Source: Elusimicrobia bacterium RIFOXYD2_FULL_34_15 (lineage in GTDB: Bacteria; Elusimicrobiota; UBA8919). From it: 46,873 nt of DNA. Both the position numbers and the translations under genes were made by a program. Numbering within the stretch: the first letter of the stretch is position 1; each line of letters opens with the position of its first letter. Under the pieces are notes generated by a model. It made no database searches and had not been told where the DNA came from. It saw nothing but the letters and a program-made list of their open reading frames with translations. Shown here piece by piece: positions 17,013 to 23,519 of this stretch. The stretch lies in contig MGVS01000044.1 of assembly GCA_001800605.1 (NCBI GenBank), forward strand, positions 1 to 46,873. The letters are read 5' to 3'.

Positions 17013-18246
17013 AATCGAACTCAAAATCGCCTATTTTTACCGTATCGCCGGGTTTAATACCTTCTTCTTTTAATTTCTGGTCAACACCGATTTTTTTTAA
17101 AATGTTTTGAAATCTTCGTGCCGATTCTTCCTCGCCGAAATTTGTCATCGCTACCAGATCCAGCAGTTTTTTTCCGGTAACCTCAAAAGTGTTATTTATT
17201 CTATTAATATAAAATTCCGGCACATATTTATAATATACATTCTTTACCTGTATTGCTTCTTCTTTAACGTCAACAGTTTCTATTTTTTTAATAATTTCCG
17301 TAAGTAGCGGTTTCAGTCCTTCTCCTTTTAATGCCGATATTAGAAACACTTTCTTTTTATTTTTTTTGAAAAGTTTTAGCGCTTTCTCAGAATCCGGCAT
17401 ATCCATTTTATTTATCGCAATAATCTGTAATTTTTTTGCTAATTTAGGAGAATAACTTTTCAATTCTTTATTTATCGCAACATATGTAGAATAAGCATTT
17501 TTTTTGTCATAGCCAAAAGCATCTACGATGTGAAGAAGAATTTTAGTTCTTTCAATATGCCTTAAAAAATCATGGCCCAGTCCCTTGCCGTCCGAAGCAC
17601 CATCAATCAATCCAGGGATGTCAGCGAAAACAAAAGATTTATCATAAAAACTAACCACACCAAGATTAGGAGCAAGTGTTGTAAACGGATAGTCTGCGAT
17701 TTTTGGTCTTGCTGAAGAAATTTTTGATAAAAATGTCGATTTACCGGCATTAGGATATCCTATAATTCCGACATCCGCTATCATTTTTAATTCTAATTCA
17801 ATTGTGCACTCTTCGCCAGGCTGGCCTTTTTCAACCACACGCGGAGCGGTGTTTCTCGATGTCTTGAAAGCGGCATTTCCTCTGCCACCACGGCCGCCTG
17901 CAGCAATTACCACTTCCTGATTGTTTTTTGTAATATCAGCTACTATCTCGTCATTTTTCTTAACGACTGTTCCAAGCGGGACCTTTATTATAAGATTTTC
18001 TGCCGACCTGCCATAGCAGTTATCACCCCAGCCATGATCACCTTCTTTTGCCTTGTAATGCGGGTGTCTTTGTAAATCGAGAAGTGTTTTAAAATTTTCA
18101 TCTCCCTTAATAATTACATCACCGCCATTACCGCCATTACCGCCGTTAGGGCCGCCAAAAGGCTTATATTTCTCTCTATGAAAGGCAAGACAACCATCGC
18201 CGCCTTTGCCTGCTTTAACAAAAAGTTTCGCTTTATCTATAAACAT
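17002..18246 (-). CDS. obgE: Obg/CgtA GTPase
   Basis: 414 aa. A Gly-rich Obg domain (GGNGGNGGDVIIKGD), then the G domain with GYPNAGKSTFLSKIS, DIPGLIDGASDGKGLG and NKMD, and a C-terminal OCT domain ending near GDFEFDYEE. This essential GTPase acts in late 50S subunit assembly and stress response. Its start abuts the element carrying the four-helix-bundle gene, and the sequence before the ATG lacks a recognisable ribosome-binding site. It overlaps proB downstream; rplU/rpmA, its common partners, are absent. Confidence 0.97.
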   Translation of the reverse strand: MFIDKAKLFVKAGKGGDGCLAFHREKYKPFGGPNGGNGGNGGDVIIKGDENFKTLLDLQRHPHYKAKEGDHGWGDNCYGRSAENLIIKVPLGTVVKKNDEIVADITKNNQEVVIAAGGRGGRGNAAFKTSRNTAPRVVEKGQPGEECTIELELKMIADVGIIGYPNAGKSTFLSKISSARPKIADYPFTTLAPNLGVVSFYDKSFVFADIPGLIDGASDGKGLGHDFLRHIERTKILLHIVDAFGYDKKNAYSTYVAINKELKSYSPKLAKKLQIIAINKMDMPDSEKALKLFKKNKKKVFLISALKGEGLKPLLTEIIKKIETVDVKEEAIQVKNVYYKYVPEFYINRINNTFEVTGKKLLDLVAMTNFGEEESARRFQNILKKIGVDQKLKEEGIKPGDTVKIGDFEFDYEE

Positions 18247-18260
18247 AATAAGTCAGTACT

Positions 18261-18368
18261 CAGGATACAGAATACAGTACACAGTAAATCAAAACCTAAA
18301 AACAAATCTCAGGATACAGAATACAGTACACAGTAAATCAAAACCTAAAAACAAATCTCAGGATACAG
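18261..18368. repeat. 49-bp direct repeats, two full copies plus a partial third
   Basis: CAGGATACAGAATACAG starts at 18261 and 18310, and a partial copy (CAGGATACAGAATT) starts at 18359. Each full copy holds heptads plus the spacer AAATCAAAACCTAAAAACAA. The third copy runs into the four-helix-bundle coding end. The period is 7 x 7 nt. Confidence 0.9.
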
Positions 18369-18717
18369 AATTAAGCTTTTTATGTAAACTAAAAAGCATC
18401 TTTCCCACATCATCTGATAAATTAAATAAACTTTGATATTCTGTTTTATCTATATATTTTAAATCTGACGATAATAGAAAATAATATCTTAATTCTTCTA
18501 AAGAACCGGATGCTATATTTATAAATTGCTTGAATTCTTTATTATTTCTGCGTTTAAAACCCTCTACAATATTAGCAGGTACAGAAAAAGATGCTCGTCT
18601 CATTTGGGAAAGCAATCCAAATTTTTCGCTATCCGGAAACTTTCCAGTAACTTTATAAACTTGCAATACTAATTCGTGTGCTTTTTGCCAAACTATCAAA
18701 TCTCTAAATGTATTCAT
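18358..18717 (-). CDS. Four-helix-bundle protein, 23S rRNA intervening-sequence (S23) family
   Basis: 119 aa. The typical pattern is present: an opening FRDLIVWQKAHELVLQVYK, then FGLLSQMRRASFSVPANIVEG, NKEFKQFINIASGSLEELRYY and a last amphipathic helix. This is the S23/IVP family (TIGR02436-like), homologous to Avd of diversity-generating retroelements. Members are encoded in intervening sequences of 23S rRNA and elsewhere; they are basic, oligomeric and probably bind nucleic acid. The last codons (NSVS-stop) are part of the CAGTACA-type repeat, and heptads also precede the ATG, so the gene belongs to the element. No rRNA is nearby and no reverse transcriptase is seen. Confidence 0.9.
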   Translation of the reverse strand: MNTFRDLIVWQKAHELVLQVYKVTGKFPDSEKFGLLSQMRRASFSVPANIVEGFKRRNNKEFKQFINIASGSLEELRYYFLLSSDLKYIDKTEYQSLFNLSDDVGKMLFSLHKKLNSVS

Positions 18718-18792
18718 ATTTTCATCTGTATATTATATTCTGCTTACTGTCTTTCTCGCTGTATCCTGTATACTGTATTCTGTGTACTGCCT

Positions 18793-19365
18793 TTAAATTA
18801 TCGTCATCACCAATCCGGATATTATCGGTATAAGTAAATTATCTTTTATAGGTAAAATCTCTATAATCGTTGCCGAAGCTGACCCTAATATTATCTGTGA
18901 ATTTTTTATCGTAAAAAATTTGGAAAACAAAAAACCGGCAATCAAACAAACTACTAAATTTGTAATTGTTCCTTCCCAGCTCTTCTTTCGGAAAATCTTA
19001 TGATTTCCGTATCTCTCGCCTACAAGAGCCGCTAACCCGTCTCCAAAAGTAAGAAACAAAATAGCAAGGATTGCAATTTCTTTACTGAAAAAAAATATAG
19101 TAAGAAAAATACCTGAAAGCGAATAAATTAACGTTGAAGTGTTTTTCACTTCATTTTCCCTGTGAATACCGCCAAACATTTTCAGTAACGCACTATTTAA
19201 CTTTTCGTTATTTTGCCTAAGCAGTTCAAAAATAACCACAATAAAAATTAATATTCCTAAAACTAAAAGTATTAAATTCTTTCTTTCAGGAAAAACATAA
19301 ATATAACTTATTGGCACAAGCAGTATAAACCAGTGAGATATTTTTCTTTTTGCTTCAGGCGTCAT
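18793..19365 (-). CDS. Phosphatidate cytidylyltransferase/dolichol-kinase-like membrane protein
   Basis: 190 aa, about six transmembrane segments. The C-terminal half has the family signature FGDGLAALVGERYGNHKI followed by KKSWEGTI. This is the CTP-dependent kinase group (SEC59, DGK1, VTE5) related to CdsA. The probable reaction is CTP-dependent phosphorylation of a lipid alcohol such as a polyprenol or diacylglycerol in the inner membrane; the substrate cannot be told from sequence. It ends exactly at the right border of the four-helix-bundle element. Confidence 0.75.
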   Translation of the reverse strand: MTPEAKRKISHWFILLVPISYIYVFPERKNLILLVLGILIFIVVIFELLRQNNEKLNSALLKMFGGIHRENEVKNTSTLIYSLSGIFLTIFFFSKEIAILAILFLTFGDGLAALVGERYGNHKIFRKKSWEGTITNLVVCLIAGFLFSKFFTIKNSQIILGSASATIIEILPIKDNLLIPIISGLVMTII

Positions 19366-19440
19366 AAATTTTTTTTAAACTCTATCTTGAACTCTTGTGA
19401 GAACGTTGTGAAAATATTTTAATTTTTATTGATACGCGTA

Positions 19441-20850
19441 TCAGTTGCTTAAAATAATTCTGTAATCTTCCCGATGAATTTGAAAATTACTTTCAACTGT
19501 TATTTTTCTATGTATTCTTTCCTCAATTCCCTTTAAAAAATCCTCATCAAATTCTTCGGCAATATCCGGATGAATTATCAAACGTACCGGCTGTTCGCCG
19601 CCGCGAGTAACAAGCTTTATCAACTCTTTTTTAATTTTTATTGCCATAGTCTCTCTGGATAAAACATTGCCGCTTCCTTCACAATAAGGACAGGTTTCTG
19701 AAAGAAAATTTACCATACTCTCACTTTTTCTCTGTCTGGTCATCTCAATTAAACCAAGTTTTGTAACTGGCAATATTTCCGTCTTTGCCTTATCCTTTTT
19801 CACTAAATCCACCAGCAATTTATATACCTTTTTTCTGTCCTGTGAACGTCTCATATCAATCAAATCAATAACTATTATTCCGCCGATATTTCTTAAACGA
19901 AGCTGTGCTGCTATCTCGTGTAACGCCTCTGTATTTGTTTTTAAAATAATATCATCAAGTCCGCAGCCTTTTGTGAATTTACCACTATTTACATCAATAG
20001 CACAAAGTGTTTCCGCCTCCTGAATTATAATATATCCGCCCGAAGCAAGCTTTATCTTCTGATTTTTAATATTTGTAATCTGCTGCTCAATATTATTTAT
20101 GTCAAAAATAGGTGTTTTACCTTTATAAAGATGAATCTTATCTTTATACTTAGGCGAAATCATCTCAACAAAATAAAGAGTATCCTCAAACTCATCTTTT
20201 GAATCAATATAAAATGCGCTGACCTCTTCATTTAAATAATCTCTTACTGTCTTAAAAACAAGCCGTAAATCCCGGTGAACCAATGCGACCCCTTGCGTTG
20301 ATTCGAATTTTTTATTTATCGTATCCCACAATCTTGTTAAATATTTTATCTCCTGCTTAAAAACATTTTTTTCCTTGCCTACTCCTTCACTTCTCACTAT
20401 TATTCCGCCGATTTGAGGCCTAATTTCCTCTATAATTGACTTTAATCTGAAACGTTCTTTTTCATCGCTGATATTTTTGGAAATTCCTATATTTAAACTG
20501 CTTGGCATATAAACAAGATAATGGCCTGGCAAAGAAATCTGCTGGGTTAGCTTAGAACCTTTTGTACCTAAAGGACCTTTTGTAACCTGAACCAATAAAT
20601 GTTTTGTTTTTGATAGTTCGGCTCTGTTAACTGTTAACTCTGAAAATGGAAGATACCCATTTTTTTTCACACCGATATTAACAAAAGCCGCCTGAATACC
20701 GTCTAAAACTGAAACGACTTTACTCTTATAAATATTGTTTACTATATTTTCTTCGTTTTGACGTTCAATAAAAAAATCAGTAAGACGCCCGTCTTCTACA
20801 ATAGCTACCCTTATCTCATCTTCTGTACAATTTGCTAGTATTTCTTTCAT
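19441..20850 (-). CDS. rng: Ribonuclease G/E family endoribonuclease
   Basis: 469 aa. An S1 domain is near the N-terminus (VNNIYKSKVVSVLDGIQAAFVNIG, NGYLPFSEL). The RNase E/G catalytic core follows, with ETLCAIDVNSGKFTKG and IIVIDLIDM carrying the Mg-binding Asp residues. The Zn-link motif CPYCEGSG is near residue 390. The length equals RNase G; there is no RNase E scaffold tail. It cuts AU-rich single-stranded RNA (rRNA and mRNA processing). AGGA lies before the ATG. It lies downstream of the DUF2344 gene, an association I know from other genomes. Confidence 0.95.
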   Translation of the reverse strand: MKEILANCTEDEIRVAIVEDGRLTDFFIERQNEENIVNNIYKSKVVSVLDGIQAAFVNIGVKKNGYLPFSELTVNRAELSKTKHLLVQVTKGPLGTKGSKLTQQISLPGHYLVYMPSSLNIGISKNISDEKERFRLKSIIEEIRPQIGGIIVRSEGVGKEKNVFKQEIKYLTRLWDTINKKFESTQGVALVHRDLRLVFKTVRDYLNEEVSAFYIDSKDEFEDTLYFVEMISPKYKDKIHLYKGKTPIFDINNIEQQITNIKNQKIKLASGGYIIIQEAETLCAIDVNSGKFTKGCGLDDIILKTNTEALHEIAAQLRLRNIGGIIVIDLIDMRRSQDRKKVYKLLVDLVKKDKAKTEILPVTKLGLIEMTRQRKSESMVNFLSETCPYCEGSGNVLSRETMAIKIKKELIKLVTRGGEQPVRLIIHPDIAEEFDEDFLKGIEERIHRKITVESNFQIHREDYRIILSN

Positions 20851-20899
20851 AAATTTTTCCTTTTTTTGCTATTATTTATTTAATAACTATTAAATTTTA

Positions 20900-21157
20900 G
20901 ATAATATACACCGCGAGCCTGCCCGCCGTGGCGGGGCTTTCGCGCCCCTGCACCCCCGCTAACTTTTCTTTACTTGCCTAAAGCAAAGTTAGCAAAAGAA
21001 ATGCACCCCGTTGGCTATTTCAATCATAATTTTTCGGCGTCTGTCCGCCTACGTTAAAAACTACGGCGGATAAACTCCACTTGCCAGAATCCTTCGTAGC
21101 TTTAGCGAAGAAGGACTCGTTCATGGACAGCCAAAAGGGGATTCTCACAAACGACTT
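20900..21157. repeat. GC-rich palindromic intergenic element
   Basis: This gap of about 300 bp between RNase G and DUF2344 is much richer in G+C than its surroundings. It holds CCGCCGTGGCGG, the inverted pair GCTAACTTT (20958-20966)/AAAGTTAGC (20985-20993), CCGCCTACGTT followed by AACTACGGCGG, and CCTTCG...CGAAGAAGG. Several stop codons interrupt all frames, so I see no gene. A CGTAGGCGGGC fragment of similar type lies near 46411-46421. Confidence 0.65.
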
Positions 21158-21934
21158 TTATTGCAATACAATTCCACCCATTTCATTTTCGTGATAAATT
21201 TCATCTCTATTTATTTTTAATGACAACCTTTCTTCATTACTTAAATTAAATAATTTCTGAACTATTACATCCGGTTTGGCGGTTTTACCCGGTCCAAACC
21301 TTAACAACATCTCAATTTTACTTTCAACAAGCCCCGTTAGAGAACTTCGTGCTGCATCGATATTATATGGTTGCGACTTTAAATCATTGTTTATTTCACT
21401 ACTGACTCTGTCAGTAGAATTCTCTAACGGGGCAAGCTTCATAGTAATAACGAGCGGCCTTACGTCAATTTCCCTCTTGCTTTTATCCGTTAATCGTTCA
21501 ATAATAAACTCTTTTGAATCAAAAAATTCTTTTATTTTATCTGCAATAATTTCTTTATCAATATTTGGCAATTTAATAGAATATTTTGATACATTTATAA
21601 ATAACTCAATTGCCTTTACATCCAAAGGAACAACAGAAACTGACAAAACATTAAGATCTTCAGGTGTATTTTCAACAAGCCGTTTCTTAACCAATTCTGC
21701 ATCAATCCTATTTTCCATCTCCATATCGAAAATTTCACAATCGGAAGTATATCCCACAGCAAGCGGCGGTCCGAATGAAATTTTTAATTGCGGACTAAAT
21801 CCCTCAGAGAAGCAGACTGGCAAATCGGCACGCCTAACACTCTGTCTTATAGCAGAAACAACCTCAAGATGTGAAAGAAATTTTAGAGGTTCTTTTTTTG
21901 AATATTTTACCCTTAATTTGCCAATAGTTCTCAT
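21158..21934 (-). CDS. DUF2344 / TIGR03936 family protein with an in-frame repeat insertion
   Basis: 258 aa. The N-terminus has the family pattern KYSKKEPLKFLSHLEV, RRADLPVCFSEGFSPQLKIS and GPPLAVGYTS. Family members occur with a radical SAM protein and RNase G, and are suspected to act in RNA modification; the function is unproven. Here RNase G is adjacent but no radical SAM partner precedes it. Codons for roughly residues 168-202 come from a 103-bp inverted-repeat element (21331-21433) that keeps the frame. The protein may thus carry a ~35-residue insert in its C-terminal half, before EMLLRFGPGKTAKPD. Confidence 0.85.
   Translation of the reverse strand: MRTIGKLRVKYSKKEPLKFLSHLEVVSAIRQSVRRADLPVCFSEGFSPQLKISFGPPLAVGYTSDCEIFDMEMENRIDAELVKKRLVENTPEDLNVLSVSVVPLDVKAIELFINVSKYSIKLPNIDKEIIADKIKEFFDSKEFIIERLTDKSKREIDVRPLVITMKLAPLENSTDRVSSEINNDLKSQPYNIDAARSSLTGLVESKIEMLLRFGPGKTAKPDVIVQKLFNLSNEERLSLKINRDEIYHENEMGGIVLQ
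21331..21433. repeat. GCCCCGTTAGAGAA inverted-repeat element inside the DUF2344 gene
   Basis: GCCCCGTTAGAGAA (21331-21344) and its exact reverse complement (21420-21433) bound a 103-bp segment. It contains an internal perfect hairpin: CTACTGAC (21399-21406) and GTCAGTAG (21410-21417) around a 3-nt loop. A possible 2-bp AA target duplication flanks it. Together 105 bp = 35 codons, so the frame survives. Related termini occur at 34998-35102 and 44798-44967. Confidence 0.8.
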
Positions 21935-21972
21935 CGTAGCACCAATTAAATATTTTCACATTAACATTTCTT

Positions 21973-22010
21973 TAAATCTGTGTAATCGGTGTTAAATATC
22001 TGTGTAATCT
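21973..22010. repeat. ATTACACAGATT-family element, partial
   Basis: Two units of AATCTGTGTAATC type in tandem (21974-21987 and 21998-22009), with a degenerate third near 22072. Only one orientation is seen, so this copy may be decayed. It lies between the start of DUF2344 and the end of the phosphorylase gene. Confidence 0.7.
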
Positions 22011-22102
22011 CTTTTACATTATACTATAATTTTAGTTAAATTAAAAGCAGATGTTTAAGACTTAATATTTATATCTGTAATCGGAAAATTAAAATCAAAA
22101 AC

Positions 22103-23431
22103 CTAATATATTTCTACTTTATTTTTGGTTATTTTTGCAAAGAGGAGTTTTGACGGGGTTACTTTTTTATTGCTTATTTTATAGGCATTTAAAAATCTAT
22201 CTTTTGCTTCATTTGTTTTATTTTTATTGCCATCAGTGTGAAATATGGCTAATGTTTCACCTTTTTTAATTTTGTCGGATATTTTCTTTTTAAGATAAAT
22301 TCCGACAGATAAATCAATTGTATCATTTTTAGTTTTTCTGCCGGCACCTAATATTTGAGAAACAATACCTACTTCGCACGAATTTATTTTTTCTATGTAA
22401 CCTGATTTCTCCGATTTTATCTCAATTATTTTTTTACATTGTGGTAATAGCGACGGATTTTGAACCACCGCAGGGTTACCGTCTTGTATTTTCACTAATT
22501 CTTTAAACTTTTCCAGGCCACTTTTATTGTAAATCGCTTTTTTGATTTTTCCTTTACCTTCTTTGATATTTTTGACAAGACCGGAAATTAAAAGCATGTT
22601 GCCGCCAAGTTCAATACATAAATTAGTTAAATCTTTTGGACCCGTACCGTTCAATGTATCAATAGCTTCTTTTACTTCTATTGAATTACCGATTGCATAT
22701 CCTAATGGCTCATCCATATTAGTTATTAATGCAACTGTTTTTTGATCTGCATTTTCACCTATATTCACCATTAATTTTGCAAGTTCCAACGCGTCTTCAT
22801 ATTTTTGCATAAATGCACCACTGCCGGTTTTTACGTCTAAGACAATACCGTTACTTCCTGATGCAAGTTTTTTTGACATTATGCTTGCGGCAATCAGTGG
22901 AATTGAATCAACGGTCGCGGTTACATCCCTGAGTGCATATATTAATTTATCTGCGGGAACAATTTGTGCTGTTTGTCCCATTATAGCAAGACCGATTTTA
23001 TTTACATTTTTTATAAATTTTTCTTTCGTTAACGAAGTTTTAAATCCGGGTATGGATTCCAGTTTATCTATAGTACCACCTGTATGTCCAAGTCCGCAAC
23101 CCGACATTTTTGCAATTTTCCCACCGCAGGCAGCTACAAGCGGTGCAAGGACTAGTGTCGTTTTATCTCCGACACCTCCGGTTGAATGCTTATCAACTTT
23201 GAAACCGGAAATCGATGATAAATCAATTTTTTCTCCGGAATCAGCCATTGCAATTGTGAAATTAACCGATTCCCGGGATGTCATTCCCCTAAAATAAACA
23301 GCCATTAAAAAAGCCGACATCTGATAGTCGGCAATTCCACCTTTGACAAATCCGTTTATTATAAAAGAAATTTCAGCTTTTGAAAGTTCTTCGCCGTCTC
23401 TTTTTTTTAGTATCAAGTCGTATATTCTCAT
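22103..23431 (-). CDS. deoA: Pyrimidine-nucleoside/thymidine phosphorylase
   Basis: 442 aa, nucleoside phosphorylase family 3: an opening MRIYDLILKKRDGEELS, phosphate-binding DKHSTGGVGDKTTL (family signature), SGCGLGHTGGTIDKLESIPG, and substrate-site ALRDVTATVDSIPLIAASIMSKK. It splits thymidine, deoxyuridine or uridine to a base plus (deoxy)ribose-1-phosphate. It might equally be called pdp; specificity cannot be read with confidence. Translation from further upstream would add ten residues read from the CAGTACA-type repeat, so ATG 23431 is preferred. It works with PunA, DeoB and DeoC in this window. Confidence 0.93.
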   Translation of the reverse strand: MRIYDLILKKRDGEELSKAEISFIINGFVKGGIADYQMSAFLMAVYFRGMTSRESVNFTIAMADSGEKIDLSSISGFKVDKHSTGGVGDKTTLVLAPLVAACGGKIAKMSGCGLGHTGGTIDKLESIPGFKTSLTKEKFIKNVNKIGLAIMGQTAQIVPADKLIYALRDVTATVDSIPLIAASIMSKKLASGSNGIVLDVKTGSGAFMQKYEDALELAKLMVNIGENADQKTVALITNMDEPLGYAIGNSIEVKEAIDTLNGTGPKDLTNLCIELGGNMLLISGLVKNIKEGKGKIKKAIYNKSGLEKFKELVKIQDGNPAVVQNPSLLPQCKKIIEIKSEKSGYIEKINSCEVGIVSQILGAGRKTKNDTIDLSVGIYLKKKISDKIKKGETLAIFHTDGNKNKTNEAKDRFLNAYKISNKKVTPSKLLFAKITKNKVEIY

Positions 23432-23439
23432 ATTAAAAT

Positions 23440-23519
23440 CAGTACTCAGTATACTGTACACAGTATACAGTTTAAAGAAATCATTGCCATTAACTGTATT
23501 CTGTATCCTGTGTACTGCC
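23440..23519. repeat. CAGTACA heptad inverted-repeat element (copy 3)
   Basis: Left arm 23440-23470 (units CAGTATA, CAGTATA and variants), right arm 23492-23517 (CTGTATTCTGTATCCTG, TGTACTG), about 20 nt of spacer starting TTTAAAG. It fills the gap between the phosphorylase start and the recJ stop (23520-23522). Confidence 0.9.

Larger units (their letters stand above)
18252..18790. mobile_element. CAGTACA heptad element carrying a four-helix-bundle gene (putative full-length copy)
   Basis: Outer arms: on the left CAGTACTCAGGATACAG at 18254, on the right CTGTATTCTGTGTACTGCC ending at 18790. Both are built of 7-nt CAGkAyA units in opposite orientation, like the ~100-bp copies at 14353, 23440, 26720, 27441 and 37108. 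Between them is the four-helix-bundle gene, whose stop lies inside the left arm. The left arm is tandemly duplicated with a 49-bp period (18261, 18310, 18359). No transposase or 4-9 bp target duplication is obvious. The mobile nature is inference from shared termini and dispersal. Confidence 0.6.

Noticed and set aside
18261-18368. Possible CRISPR array
   Set aside because: Only two full copies plus a partial one, the 'spacers' are identical, and there are no cas genes; it is tandem duplication of an element arm.
18358-18717. Part of a diversity-generating retroelement (Avd-like gene)
   Set aside because: No reverse transcriptase and no template/variable repeat pair with A-specific differences was seen; the closer match is the S23/IVS family.
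21276-21995. 239-aa plus-strand ORF
   Set aside because: Antisense to DUF2344, which has clear family motifs; composition is that of a reverse-complement shadow.
23432-23461. Longer N-terminus of the deoA product
   Set aside because: The extra ten residues are the CAGTACA repeat read in frame, and the family starts at MRIYDLI.
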